Assembly (NCBI GenBank): GCA_963704005.1
Contig: CAVPGJ010000003.1
Location: forward strand, 62,001 to 126,000
Direction of reading: 5' to 3'
Length of the DNA: 64,000 nt
Origin: AC-32 sp963704005
GTDB taxonomy: Bacteria > Actinomycetota > Thermoleophilia > Gaiellales > Gaiellaceae
Shown piece by piece: positions 15,950-24,656 of this stretch (positions are counted from its first letter, which is position 1; every line of letters begins with the position of its first letter). A program made the position numbers and the translations under genes. The notes under the pieces were generated by a model. That model was not told the origin of the DNA and made no database searches. It saw only the letters and a list, made by a program, of their open reading frames with translations.

Positions 15950-16810
15950 GTGGAGATCTCGCGCGTCGGCGTCGTCGGGCTCGGCACCATGGGCGCCGGG
16001 ATCGCGCAGGTCTGCCTCCAGGCCGGGCTCGAGGTGATCGGCCGCGAGGTCGAGCCGGAGCTCGGCGAGCGCGCGCGCCAGACGATCGGCCATTACCTCA
16101 CCCGCGGCGTCGAGAAGGGGCGGCTGGACGAGGAGGAGAAGGACGCGGCGCTCGGCCGCCTCTCACTCGTCACCGACCTGGCCGAGCTCGCCTCGTGCGG
16201 GCTCGTAATCGAGGCCGCCTTCGAGGACCTCGACGTCAAACGGGAGCTCTTCGCCGAGCTCGACCGGATTGTCGCGCCGCCGGCCATCCTCGCCACGAAC
16301 ACCTCGGCGCTCTCGGTCACGCAGATCGCCGAGGCGACGCAGACCCGGGAGCGCGTCGTCGGGATGCACTTCTTCAACCCGGCGCCCGTGCTGCCGCTCG
16401 TCGAGGTGATTCGCACCGCGCACACGAGCGACGAGGTCTTCGACACCGCCTACGCCTTCGCCCAGCGGATCGGCAAGGAGCCGGTTGCGTGCAACGACAC
16501 TCCCGGCTTCATCGTCAACCGGATCCTGATTCCGCTTCTGAACGACTGCGTGCGCGTCCTCGACGAGGCGCGGGTCGCCCCGGACGACGTCGACCGCGCG
16601 ATGCGCTTCGGCGCCAACTGGCCGATCGGCCCGTGCGCGCTGATCGACCTGATCGGCGTCGACGTCCACGTCCACGCGTCGGAAGCACTCCACGCCGCGC
16701 TCGGCGAGGAGCGGATGGCGCCTCCCCAGCGGCTCCTCGAGATGCAGCAAGCCGGGCTGCTCGGCCGCAAGAGCGGCCACGGCTTCTACGACTACGAGCC
16801 GCTTTCGTAG
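15950..16810 (+). CDS. 3-hydroxyacyl-CoA (3-hydroxybutyryl-CoA) dehydrogenase
   Basis: A 286-aa NAD-dependent enzyme interconverting 3-hydroxyacyl-CoA and 3-oxoacyl-CoA. The Rossmann loop VGLGTMGAGIAQVCLQAG is at ~8. The catalytic region has LATNTSALSVTQIA (~115) and GMHFFNPAPVLPLVEVI (~138, with the catalytic His), and the C-terminal domain has DTPGFIVNRILIPLLND and GRKSGHGFYDY. Length matches Hbd/PaaH-type enzymes (~285). GTG 15950 is used because the nucleotide-binding strand begins at once; AGGA at 15937 serves as ribosome site. It forms a pathway module with the thiolase upstream. Confidence 0.92.
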   Translation: MEISRVGVVGLGTMGAGIAQVCLQAGLEVIGREVEPELGERARQTIGHYLTRGVEKGRLDEEEKDAALGRLSLVTDLAELASCGLVIEAAFEDLDVKRELFAELDRIVAPPAILATNTSALSVTQIAEATQTRERVVGMHFFNPAPVLPLVEVIRTAHTSDEVFDTAYAFAQRIGKEPVACNDTPGFIVNRILIPLLNDCVRVLDEARVAPDDVDRAMRFGANWPIGPCALIDLIGVDVHVHASEALHAALGEERMAPPQRLLEMQQAGLLGRKSGHGFYDYEPLS

Positions 16811-18424
16811 CTAACCCGACAGCCGTGCCCAGACGTTGTCGACGAGCCGGGCCACCGACGGCGCGCCGATCGAGTCGGGGAAGTCGAGCGCACCTGCCGC
16901 GAAGACTCCGGCGCCCGAAGCGGCCCGGTAGTACGTCATCTCGGCGTCGTGGTCGCCGATCGCGTGCGAGATCCGCGCGAGCACGATCGTCCCGGAAGGC
17001 GAGGCCGCGACCCGCCGGTCGACCTCGATCCCGTTGTGGCCGAACGTCGAGCCGTTCACGAGCCCGGTGCCGGCGAAGGCCCAGGGAGCGCTGAGCAGGC
17101 CCTGCACGACGTACGGCTTCTCGTTCGCGCCGTAGTCGCTCGCCGTGTACTGGACACCGACCAGCGCGGCCTCGGGCCGGCCGATCCTCCGCCACATCGC
17201 GATCCTGCGCAGATGGTGCCCCTCGCGGTTCACCTTCCAGAAGAAGTTGTTCGCCGAGAGGAACATCAGGTTGCCGCCGAGATCGCGAAAGCGCTCGACC
17301 ACGTCATACACATGGCTAGTGACGTACTCCTCGTGCCCGGCGAAGACGACCAAGTCGTAAGAGTTCCGCAGCGCCTCGCCGCTTGCGACCGCGGACAGGT
17401 CGTCGTCGGAGAGGTAGTCGGCCGTCTTGCCGCTCTGCCGCAGCCAGCCGAAGAAGGCCGCGTTCCAGTCGCGGAAGCGGTAGGGGAGACCAGGATCGAT
17501 GTAGGGCCGGCGCAGGTCGATGGTCGGGCTGGCACCGCCGACGTACCACGAGTCGCCCCAGCCGTCGCCGCTCGCGTCGCGGAAGTTGTACGCCTGCCAG
17601 GTGTTGGTCGGGACGATGACTGCGACCCGCTGGCTGGCGGGCGACGGCGCCCGCACCACGAGCGGGGCGTAGCCGACCCTCCCGTCCGAGGTCGTGACGC
17701 GCAGGAAGTAGACGCCGCTCGGCCAGGAATCGGTGTGCGGGATCAGCACGTGGAGGGTGTGCGGGGCGTTTCGGTTTCCGCGCCAGTCGAGCCGCACGGA
17801 TGAGGTCTGGACAACCGCGTTCGTGTAGGCGTCGCGTGTTCCCGGCGAGCCGGGGCTCCGGTAGGAGAGGAACTGGATCCGGACGGCCGGCGCGTCGGTC
17901 GCGATCGAGACCGCGGCCTGCGCACCCTGCGGGTAGCTCGGCCGGAGGAACGAGACCTCGACCCCGAGGATCCGGACCACGAGCCCGCTCGTCAGCCGGT
18001 GGGCCCTCGGCGGCTCGAAGCCGTAGACGCGCTGGCTTCCGTTCGTGCCCGTGACCACGAAACGGAGCAGGTAGGTGCGGGGATCGAGGCCCCGGCGCGG
18101 CTGCCAGACGATCGTCTGCCGCCCGGCGGCCAGCTGGCGCTTGTCCTCCCAGACGATCTTCACGGGCCGCCGCACCTCGTCGGTCGCGACCGCTTGCACC
18201 CGCACCGTCCCGGGGCGGTCGAGGCGGAAGCGGATCAGCGCGCGGTCGCGCAGGCCGTCGCCGTTGGGGCTCACGGTCGCAAGCTGGCGCGTGTCGCCGA
18301 GGAACGGCTTGCCGCCGTTCGAGACGCTCAGCCCGAGCAGGTGCGGCGGGCCGACCGAGGCGGGCGCGCGGCCGACCGCGAGCAGGGCCGCGACGAGGGA
18401 CAGGGCGAGGAGAGATGCGCGCAT
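16811..18424 (-). CDS. Secreted protein with N,N-dimethylformamidase-beta-like C-terminal domain
   Basis: A 537-aa exported protein. ATG 18424 gives a signal peptide (MRASLLALSLVAALLAVGRA, likely cut after PAS). Residues ~25-275 carry beta-rich modules (ATVSPNGDGLRDRALIRFRL, VYFLRVTTSDGRVGYAPLVV) of bacterial Ig/FlgD type. The C-terminal ~260 residues contain NTWQAYNFRDASGDGWGDSW, SYDLVVFAGHEEYVTSHVYD and RDLGGNLMFLSANNFFWKV, the class-I-amidotransferase-like fold seen in the large subunit of N,N-dimethylformamidase. That relationship is by pattern; the substrate is unknown. It is divergent from another exported protein gene (92-bp gap). Confidence 0.75.
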   Translation of the reverse strand: MRASLLALSLVAALLAVGRAPASVGPPHLLGLSVSNGGKPFLGDTRQLATVSPNGDGLRDRALIRFRLDRPGTVRVQAVATDEVRRPVKIVWEDKRQLAAGRQTIVWQPRRGLDPRTYLLRFVVTGTNGSQRVYGFEPPRAHRLTSGLVVRILGVEVSFLRPSYPQGAQAAVSIATDAPAVRIQFLSYRSPGSPGTRDAYTNAVVQTSSVRLDWRGNRNAPHTLHVLIPHTDSWPSGVYFLRVTTSDGRVGYAPLVVRAPSPASQRVAVIVPTNTWQAYNFRDASGDGWGDSWYVGGASPTIDLRRPYIDPGLPYRFRDWNAAFFGWLRQSGKTADYLSDDDLSAVASGEALRNSYDLVVFAGHEEYVTSHVYDVVERFRDLGGNLMFLSANNFFWKVNREGHHLRRIAMWRRIGRPEAALVGVQYTASDYGANEKPYVVQGLLSAPWAFAGTGLVNGSTFGHNGIEVDRRVAASPSGTIVLARISHAIGDHDAEMTYYRAASGAGVFAAGALDFPDSIGAPSVARLVDNVWARLSG

Positions 18425-18516
18425 CACCCATGATTGTCGCGCCTCGCGGACGGGTTTACCGTTTCCTAACAAGCCGCTTATTGCGAACACATCGCCTTGA
18501 CCGATACTTCGGGCAC

Positions 18517-19011
18517 ATGAGACGGCTTCTGCTCCTGCCTGCCACCGCACTCGCGCTCGCCCTGCCGGCTGCCCTGCTCGCGGCCGACGCTAGCGACGGC
18601 ACGATGTCGGTCAAGCGCGGCCGGGCGCTGATCGTCTTCAACAAGCTCACGGGAACGGCGATCGGGCGCATGGCGACCGGCAAGGTCCGGATCAGGGTGC
18701 TGCGGCCCAAGAAGGACGCCCCGCCCGAGTTTCATCACTGCCGCAAGCACATGCTCAACCGGACGACGACCGTCTGCCAGGGCAAGAAGCTCACGTTCCG
18801 CGCGCTCGACGGGCACTACGTGATCAGGCTGCAGGGAACGGGGATCTTCATGTCGGTGGCGGGCCAGGGCATCGGCTCGACGGACGGTGCCGGCATTCCG
18901 GGCCTCTCGAACGGCGTCATGTCGTTCGACGACGGCCCCTACGGGACGATCCCCGATGACCCGACGCCGTTCACGCTCGGGGCGCCACCGCCACCGCCGC
19001 AGCGGCGGTGA
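18517..19011 (+). CDS. Secreted hypothetical protein (164 aa)
   Basis: ATG 18517 starts a clear signal peptide, MRRLLLLPATALALALPAAL, with cleavage near ALLAADA. The mature part has beta-strand-like segments (RGRALIVFNKLTGTAIGRMA, KLTFRALDGHYVIRLQGTGI) and two cysteines (in HHCRKH and TVCQGK) that could form a disulphide. It ends in a proline-rich tail (GAPPPPPQRR). GATACT at ~18502 with TTGCGA 16 bp upstream suggests a promoter close to the start codon. Family not recognised. Confidence 0.65.
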   Translation: MRRLLLLPATALALALPAALLAADASDGTMSVKRGRALIVFNKLTGTAIGRMATGKVRIRVLRPKKDAPPEFHHCRKHMLNRTTTVCQGKKLTFRALDGHYVIRLQGTGIFMSVAGQGIGSTDGAGIPGLSNGVMSFDDGPYGTIPDDPTPFTLGAPPPPPQRR

Positions 19012-19036
19012 CGGGCGTCTCTGGCATTCTGAGGCC

Positions 19037-19741
19037 ATGGCAGCCAAGGCTCAGAGCGTGCTGGTGGTCGAGGACGAGACCTCGATCGCCTCGTTCGTCG
19101 CGCTCTATCTGAAGAACGCCGGCTACGGCATCAGCACGGTCGGGACCGGCCAGGAGGCCCTCGACGCGCTCGCGCGCGAGCGGCCGGACCTGATCGTCCT
19201 CGACCTGATGCTCCCGGACCTCGACGGGATCGAGGTCTGCAAGCGCGTGCGCCAGAGCTCGGACGTCCCGATCCTGATGCTGACCGCGCGCGACGAGGAC
19301 GTGGACAAGATCATCGGCCTCGAGGTCGGCGCCGACGACTACCTGACGAAGCCGTTCAACCCGCGCGAGCTCGTCGCGCGCGTCAAGTCGATCCTGCGCC
19401 GCAGCGTCCCCGAGCGCCGCGAGCTGCAGACACGCCAGATCACCCACGGCAAGCTCGAGATCGACGCGGGCCGGCGCGAGGTGCAGGTGGACGGCGAGGA
19501 GATCCAGCTCGCGCCGAAGGAGTTCGACCTGCTCTGGGAGCTGCTCGACCACCACGGAGTCGTGCTGACGCGCGACCAGCTGCTCGAACGCGTCTGGGGC
19601 TACACCTTCGCCGGGGACACGCGAACCGTGGACGTGCACGTCCGGCAGCTGCGCCGGAAACTCGGCGACGCCTCGCCGATCGTGACCGTGTGGGGGGTCG
19701 GCTACAAGGTCGCTCCCGCCCGGGACGCGGCGCCGGCCTAG
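19037..19741 (+). CDS. OmpR/PhoP-family response regulator
   Basis: A 234-aa regulator. The receiver has VVEDETSIAS, the phospho-Asp in LIVLDLMLPDLDGIEVCKRV (~55), LTARDEDVD and TKPFNPRELVARV with the conserved Lys. The winged helix has IQLAPKEFDLLWELLDHHGV, RDQLLERVWGY and RTVDVHVRQLRRKLG. ATG 19037 stands 6 nt after CATTCT, a possible leaderless -10. It is followed after 15 bp by its cognate kinase gene. Targets are not evident. Confidence 0.93.
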   Translation: MAAKAQSVLVVEDETSIASFVALYLKNAGYGISTVGTGQEALDALARERPDLIVLDLMLPDLDGIEVCKRVRQSSDVPILMLTARDEDVDKIIGLEVGADDYLTKPFNPRELVARVKSILRRSVPERRELQTRQITHGKLEIDAGRREVQVDGEEIQLAPKEFDLLWELLDHHGVVLTRDQLLERVWGYTFAGDTRTVDVHVRQLRRKLGDASPIVTVWGVGYKVAPARDAAPA

Positions 19742-19756
19742 CCGGAGCTCGCGGCC

Positions 19757-21139
19757 ATGCTTCGGTCGCTCCGCTTCCAGCTCCCGGCGTTCTTTCTGCT
19801 CGGGGTCGTCCTTGCGGGCCTGGTCTCGGCGGCGATCGCGCTGCGGCTCTTCCAGAGCTACGCGCAGAACCGCGCCCGCGCGCAGGACTACGCCGAGCTC
19901 TCGAACGAGGCGAACGGCCTGACCAAGCTCTACAGGAAGCAGGCCGGGTTGAAGCTGCTGTCCGCGAAGTACCTCGAGCTGGCGACGGGCGGCGACAAGA
20001 TCTTCTACAGCGGCATCCCGATCTTCCCCGGCCAGGGGCCGTCGGCCTTCCGTCCTCTGCCAAAGGGCGCGGTCGATGTCACGCGGGTGAAGCAAGGAGG
20101 GCCGGTTCGCTTCGTCTTCCGCCCTCCGGGAGCACGGCAGCTCCACCTTGGAGTGGCAAGGCCGCTGAAGGTCGGACGGCAGACCTTCGGCGTGATCGCG
20201 GTGGCCAAGCCCCGGACGATCCTGAACCAGCACTGGCTTGCCCTGATCGAGCGGTTGCTGCTGGCGTTCGCGGGCGGCGTCGTCGTCGCCGGGGCGTTCG
20301 GCTGGTACCTCTCGCGGCGGATCACGACCCCGGTGCTGGAGCTCTCCCGCGCCGCCGACGAGATCGCAGGCGGGCAGTACGACGTCGACGTGCCGGAGGT
20401 CCCGGGAGGCGGCGAGATCGACCAGCTGGCCGGGCGCTTCCGCGAGATGGCCTCACGCCTCGCCGAGGCCGAGCAGCTGGAGCGGAACTTCCTGATGACC
20501 GTCTCGCACGAGCTGCGCACGCCCTTGACCGCGATCCGCGGCCACGTCGGGGTGCTCCGCGAGGGCGTCGTCACCGACGAGGAGTCGCGAGCCGAGTCGC
20601 TGGCCGTGATCGCCGCCGAGGCTGCGCGGCTCGAGCGGTTGGTCGGCGACGTGCTCGACCTCGCCAAGCTCGGCGCCCACCGCTTCACGGTACTGCGCGA
20701 GGAGGTCGAGATGGAGATGCTCGTCGACCGCGTTTATGTGACGTTCAGCGAGGAGGCCCGCCGCCGGGGGATCGACTACCGCTGCCAGGTGGACGCCAAG
20801 CCGGTGATCGTCTCGGACGGCGACCGCGTGCTTCAGATCATCTCGAACCTGCTCGCGAACGCCTTCCGCTGGACTCCGGACGGCGGGCGCGTCGACCTCG
20901 AGCTGAGCGCGACCGATGGGACGGTCTACGTCGCGGTCGACGACAGCGGCCCCGGGATCCGGCCCTCGGAGCGGGAGCGGATCTTCCGCCCGTTCTGGTC
21001 CCGCGGCGGCGGCGGCACCGGGCTCGGCCTCGCCATCGCGCGCGAGCTGGCGCTGGCGCTCGGCGGCCAGCTCCGCCTCGAGACCTCTCCCGAGGGCGGC
21101 AGCCGCTTCGAGCTGGTCTTACCGGCGAATCCCCGCTAG
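19757..21139 (+). CDS. Sensor histidine kinase (HAMP, HisKA, HATPase)
   Basis: A 460-aa membrane kinase. A first membrane helix (~8-30) and a second (~165-190, LLLAFAGGVVVAGAFGWYLS) enclose an extracytoplasmic sensor domain of ~135 residues. A HAMP domain follows (RRITTPVLELSRAADEIAGG). The H-box is NFLMTVSHELRTPLTAIRGH (~250); the N-box IISNLLANAFRWTPDGG and the G-boxes DDSGPGIRPSERERIFRPF and GTGLGLAIARELALALGG complete the catalytic domain. It pairs with the regulator at 19037 and overlaps the convergent CBS gene by 4 bp. The signal sensed is unknown. Confidence 0.93.
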   Translation: MLRSLRFQLPAFFLLGVVLAGLVSAAIALRLFQSYAQNRARAQDYAELSNEANGLTKLYRKQAGLKLLSAKYLELATGGDKIFYSGIPIFPGQGPSAFRPLPKGAVDVTRVKQGGPVRFVFRPPGARQLHLGVARPLKVGRQTFGVIAVAKPRTILNQHWLALIERLLLAFAGGVVVAGAFGWYLSRRITTPVLELSRAADEIAGGQYDVDVPEVPGGGEIDQLAGRFREMASRLAEAEQLERNFLMTVSHELRTPLTAIRGHVGVLREGVVTDEESRAESLAVIAAEAARLERLVGDVLDLAKLGAHRFTVLREEVEMEMLVDRVYVTFSEEARRRGIDYRCQVDAKPVIVSDGDRVLQIISNLLANAFRWTPDGGRVDLELSATDGTVYVAVDDSGPGIRPSERERIFRPFWSRGGGGTGLGLAIARELALALGGQLRLETSPEGGSRFELVLPANPR

Positions 21140-21513
21140 GCGTCCGCGGTGCTCCAGCGGGCGACGTCGCGGATGCTGATGATCCCGACGGCGCGGTCGT
21201 CCTCGACGATCGGCACGTGCCGGAAGCCGTTGTCGAGCATGACCTTCGCCGCGTCCGCCGGGGAGGCGTCCGGCCCGAGCGTGATCGGGTCCGACGTCAT
21301 CCACTCGCGCACGCGCGCCTCGCTCGTGTGCACGCGGCCCGCGACCGCGCGCGTGAGGTCGCGCTCGGTGACGATCCCGATCAGCGTTCCGTAGTCCGAG
21401 ACGACGGCCGAGCTGACCTTGCGCTCGACCATCTTCTGGGCCGTCTCGCCGATCGTGTCCTCCGGCGCGACGGTCAACACGTCACCTGTCATCAGCTCGC
21501 GGAGCGTGGTCAC
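21136..21513 (-). CDS. Two-CBS-domain protein
   Basis: A 125-aa protein made of two CBS motifs: MTGDVLTVAPEDTIGETAQK (~8) with VVSDYGTLIGIVTERDLTRA, and MTSDPITLGPDASPADAAKV (~72) with PIVEDDRAVGIISIRDVARW. Such stand-alone pairs bind adenosine nucleotides and regulate partner enzymes or channels. Its start overlaps the end of the FMN-reductase gene by 4 nt, so the two are co-translated. A second stand-alone CBS gene lies at 30173. Confidence 0.9.
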   Translation of the reverse strand: MTTLRELMTGDVLTVAPEDTIGETAQKMVERKVSSAVVSDYGTLIGIVTERDLTRAVAGRVHTSEARVREWMTSDPITLGPDASPADAAKVMLDNGFRHVPIVEDDRAVGIISIRDVARWSTADA

Positions 21514-22064
21514 GCCGCGAGCGTAACACCCTCCGTTACCTCGACAAGGGCTTCGAGCAGCGCGGCGATCTCGGCGCGGACCTCGTCGTCGGCGAGTTCC
21601 CCGTCCTCGTCGAAGCGCATGAACGCCTCGCGGACGAGCACCTCCGGCTCCTCGACCACGACGGCTCCGGGGAACTCGAGCGCGTCGCGGAGCTGCTGCT
21701 GGGCCCGGGCGGTGCCGCCGAGGCCGGTCGAGGCGCCCATGATCGCGACCGGCTTGCGGGCGAGCGGGGAGGCGAGGGCCGGGCGCGAGGCCCAGTCGAT
21801 CGCGTTCTTGAGCACGCCCGGCAGGCCGTGGTTGTACTCCGGCGTCGCGATCAGGAGCGCGTCGGCCTCGCGGATCGCGTGCTTGAAGGCCGCGACGCTC
21901 TCGGGATCGCCGGCCGCCTCGACGTCTCCGTCGTAGTGCGGCAGGTGGCGCACGTCGAACTCGACGAATTCCGTCCCGGCCGGCGCGAGCTCGCGCGCGG
22001 CCCGGAGCAGCGCCTTGTTGTGCGAGCCGGCGCGCAGGCTGCCGGCAATCCCGAGGATCTGCAT
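21510..22064 (-). CDS. NADPH-dependent FMN reductase
   Basis: A 184-aa flavodoxin-fold enzyme. The phosphate-binding loop GSLRAGSHNKALLRAA is at ~8 and the flavin-contact motif TPEYNHGLPGVLKNAIDWAS at ~78; GASTGLGGTARAQQQLR follows at ~110. This is the pattern of NADPH:FMN/quinone reductases (ArsH/azoreductase relatives). It lies 5 bp downstream of the YceI gene and overlaps the CBS gene, so all three probably belong to the MarR-controlled unit. The likely role is redox or quinone stress defence. Confidence 0.9.
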   Translation of the reverse strand: MQILGIAGSLRAGSHNKALLRAARELAPAGTEFVEFDVRHLPHYDGDVEAAGDPESVAAFKHAIREADALLIATPEYNHGLPGVLKNAIDWASRPALASPLARKPVAIMGASTGLGGTARAQQQLRDALEFPGAVVVEEPEVLVREAFMRFDEDGELADDEVRAEIAALLEALVEVTEGVTLAA

Positions 22065-22069
22065 CGTGC

Positions 22070-22574
22070 TTACGCCTCCTTGGTCGCCGAGACGGCGGCC
22101 GTGAGCTGGACGGTGGTGGTGCCCCAGTCGAAGGCGCCGCCGGCGTCGACGACCAGGCGCTCGTCGCCGGCCTTGCCGGTGCCGACGCCGCGGACGCGCC
22201 CGTCGAGCTCGATCTCGAACGGGGTGTCCTTGATGGTCAGCTCCGCGCGGACGTGGAACGCGTCCTCGCCCGTGGACTCGACGGCGGTCGAGCGGAACCG
22301 GATCTCCGGGTGCCTCTCGGCGTCGAGGAAGTCAGGCGAGGCGCAGGTGCGCGTCGCGCTGGTCGTTGTCGGTGCTGATGCTCTCGACGCGGATCGTGCC
22401 GGCGAACGACGGCTCGTCGCCGCCGTCGATGCGGCCCTCGTAGTCGGTGAAGCGCCCGACGATCGTGCTGAACAGGTCGCTCGTGTCGGTGACCTGGAAG
22501 CCGATCGTGGTGTGAACCGGGTCGACGGCCCAGGTGCCGGCCGGAATGACGGTCTTGCTTGCAACTGCGGACAT
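22070..22574 (-). CDS. YceI-family protein, broken by one extra base
   Basis: The N-terminal part reads MSAVASKTVIPAGTWAVDPV then VGRFTDYEGRIDGGDE up to DAHLR; the rest (SPDFLDAERHPEIRFRST, ELTIKDTPFEIELDGRVRGV) continues in another frame. Removing one C in the run read as GCGCCTCG near 22340 restores a continuous ~167-aa lipocalin-like YceI domain that binds polyisoprenoid-type lipids. No signal peptide is seen, so it appears cytoplasmic. AAAGGAG lies 11 nt upstream of the ATG. It is divergent from a MarR gene across tandem palindromes that are its probable operators. The shift is most likely a sequencing error. Confidence 0.82.
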
Positions 22575-22601
22575 CGGTGTGTCTGCTCCTTTCAGGTATA
22601 C

Positions 22602-22644
22602 TTGAGTCGTCAACAATCATAGCGGAGAACCATTGAGTCGTCAA
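22602..22644. promoter_or_regulatory. Tandem MarR-type operators (two identical TTGA-N4-TCAA palindromes)
   Basis: TTGAGTCGTCAA occurs at 22602-22613 and again at 22633-22644, exactly 31 bp apart (about three helical turns). Each is itself palindromic (TTGA/TCAA around 4 nt). They lie between the divergent YceI and MarR genes, as expected for autoregulation and joint control. Confidence 0.65.
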
Positions 22645-22683
22645 GTATTGAGCGCACAAGTAATAGCACGCGGAGGAGCCGAG

Positions 22684-23121
22684 GTGGAGGCGTTCGCGGC
22701 GCTGCTGCGGGCGCATGCCGAAACGACCCGCGGCTTCAATGCCGACCTGGTCGCCGAGCACGACCTGACGCTGAGCGACTATGAGGTGCTGCTGCGCCTG
22801 GCGCACGCGCCCGACCGCCGCCTGCGCCGTGTCGATCTCGCCGAGGAGGTCGTCCTGACCCCGTCGGGGATCACGCGCCTGCTGGCCGGGCTCGAGCAGA
22901 GCGGCTGGGTCGAGCGGGCCTCGTGCGACACCGACGCCCGCGTGACCTACGCGCAGCTCACGGACGAAGGGCTCGAGAAGCTCCGCGCGGCCGCCAAGAG
23001 CCACGTTGCCTCGATCCGCAGCCTCTTCGCCGAGCGCTTCACGCCGAGCGAGCTCGAAGCCCTGCGCGACCTCCTCCAGCGCTTGCCGCTGGACGAGGAC
23101 GTGACTAGCTGCGAGCCGTAG
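22684..23121 (+). CDS. MarR-family transcriptional regulator
   Basis: A winged-helix MarR protein: LTLSDYEVLLRLAHAPDRRL, then VDLAEEVVLTPSGITRLLAG as recognition helix and VERASCDTDARVTYAQLTDE as the wing. GTG 22684 (145 aa) is chosen because GGAGGAG stands 5 nt upstream at 22672-22678. A TTG at 22633 would add 17 residues but coincides with the second operator palindrome and lacks a ribosome site. Its targets are very likely the operators at 22602-22644, controlling itself and the divergent YceI/FMN-reductase/CBS unit, in the manner of lipid- or quinone-responsive MarR regulators. Confidence 0.88.
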   Translation: MEAFAALLRAHAETTRGFNADLVAEHDLTLSDYEVLLRLAHAPDRRLRRVDLAEEVVLTPSGITRLLAGLEQSGWVERASCDTDARVTYAQLTDEGLEKLRAAAKSHVASIRSLFAERFTPSELEALRDLLQRLPLDEDVTSCEP

Positions 23122-24096
23122 ACCAGGCGGCCGGAGGAGCTCGGCCTCGCGGGCCGGATCGAGCCCGGCGCGGCCCTGCCTGAGTCCGCGGTCGGTGACG
23201 AGCTGCTCTCCGGCCTCCTGCGCCCAGGCCAGCGTGTCGCGCGCGGTCTCCGCGAGCGGCCGGATGCGCAGGCCTGCCGCCCTGGCCCTGGCGACGCTCA
23301 TCTGCAGGAAGGCCGCGTCGGTTCCGGGCAGCCACAGCGGCAGCTCGGTGAACGGCTCGACGCCCTGCTCGACCAGGAAGCCCTCGTCGGTCCAGACGGC
23401 GTCGGCGTCGCCGCAGGCAGCGAGCATCTCCGCAAACGAGACCGGCTCGCAGGTGGCGTTGAACGGCCCCGTGACCCGAGAGGCGCAGGCCTCGACCAGC
23501 CAGCTCCCGAGGTCGCGGCCGTCGACGAGCTGGACGGACCGCTCCGGCGGGGCCGGCGCGAGCACCTCACCGCCCTTCGCGACCCGCAACGGCCAGTAGG
23601 TGAAGCGTCCGGTCGGGTCGTGCGGGCCGACGATCAGGCCGGCGCGCACGTTCGTGTGCGCATCGGGAAAGACCTCGGCGACCACCCGCTCGCAGGCGGC
23701 CTTGAGCGCGCCGTAGTCGCGCATGACCTCCTCGCTCTGCGGATCCTCGAGCTCCTGCAGCGGCGCGCTCTCGTCGAAGCCCGCGGCGTGCGGCTCCGCG
23801 TAGACCGAGCCGCTCGAGACGAACAGGTAGTGGCCGACCGAGCCCCGTAGCAGCTCGGCCGAGGCGCGCACGACTCGCGGCACGTAGCCGGAAGGGTCGA
23901 TCACCGCGTCCCACTCGCGGCCCTCGAGAGCGGACAGGTCGCCGTCGCGGTCGCCGCGCAGCTTCTCGAGCTCGGGGAAGAGCTCGGGATTCGTCTCGCC
24001 GCGGTTGAAGAGCGTCACGTCGTCGCCGCGCGCGAGCGCCGCCTCGACCGCCGCGCGCCCGAGGAACTTCGTCCCGCCGAGGACGAGCAGCCTCAC
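23105..24096 (-). CDS. NAD-dependent epimerase/dehydratase-like protein (C-terminal frameshift)
   Basis: A ~330-aa extended SDR protein. The start GTG 24096 leads into RLLVLGGTKFLGRAAVEAAL, the Rossmann loop GGTKFLG. Later motifs are YLFVSSGSVYAEPHAAGFDE, YGALKAACERVV (YxxxK) and VRAGLIVGPHDPTGRFTYW. The frame does not stop at the expected place but runs on antisense through the MarR gene. Near 23133 a 1- or 2-base indel would join EAELL to AAWSTARS and the stop at 23105-23107, which is the natural end. Function is a sugar-nucleotide epimerase or related reductase; the substrate is unknown. It converges on the MarR gene. Confidence 0.78.
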
Positions 24097-24111
24097 GAAG
24101 AGCAATCTAGT

Positions 24112-24117
24112 TACTCT
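24112..24117 (+). promoter_or_regulatory. Putative leaderless -10 element TACTCT
   Basis: TACTCT (TANNNT) ends 7 nt before the GTG at 24125 and there is no Shine-Dalgarno, so the cupin mRNA is probably leaderless. The element lies inside the 28-bp gap to the divergent epimerase. Confidence 0.4.
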
Positions 24118-24124
24118 GGCGGCG

Positions 24125-24655
24125 GTGGCCGAGGAAGCGCAGATCGAGCAGACCGAGGAGGGCGCCGTCGTTGCCTCGCCCGGCTGGTACGTGCTCAACC
24201 TCGGCGAGGTCGCCTGGAAGCAACACGATGTCGCGGGCCGGTGGACGGTGCTCGAGCCCGAGGAGGCGAGGTTCGAGCACTACGGGATCAACGTGCACGT
24301 CCTCGAGCCCGGCCAGCCGAACGCGCGCTACCACTCCGAGACGTCGCAGGAGGACTTCCTCGTCCTCGCGGGAGAGTGCCTGCTGCTGGTCGAAGGCGAG
24401 GAACGCAGGCTGAAGGCCTGGGATTTCTTCCACTGCGCGCCCGGGACCCACCACATCTTCGTCGGCGCCGGCGACGGCCCGTGCGCGATCCTGATGGTCG
24501 GCGCACGCATCGAGGACGAGGAGCTCCATTACCCGCGGAGCGAGGAGGCGGCGCGCTACGGAGCGTCGGCGCCGGCGGACACGACCGACCCGCGGGAGGC
24601 GTACAGCGACTGGGAGCCGAAGTTCGAGCGGATACGGCCGGCCTGGCCGCTCTGA
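24125..24655 (+). CDS. Cupin-domain protein
   Basis: A 176-aa single-domain cupin. Motif 1 appears as RYHSETSQEDFLVLAGECLL (~63) and motif 2 as DFFHCAPGTHHIFVGAGDGP (~100), with His and Glu ligands for a metal (H...E and H). GAEARI-type strands follow and the tail SDWEPKFERIRPAWPL is polar. GTG 24125 is set by the -10 element directly upstream. The reaction is unknown; single cupins of this kind serve as isomerases, dioxygenases or small-molecule sensors. It ends 2 bp from the convergent formate ligase gene. Confidence 0.8.
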   Translation: MAEEAQIEQTEEGAVVASPGWYVLNLGEVAWKQHDVAGRWTVLEPEEARFEHYGINVHVLEPGQPNARYHSETSQEDFLVLAGECLLLVEGEERRLKAWDFFHCAPGTHHIFVGAGDGPCAILMVGARIEDEELHYPRSEEAARYGASAPADTTDPREAYSDWEPKFERIRPAWPL

Positions 24656-24656
24656 G

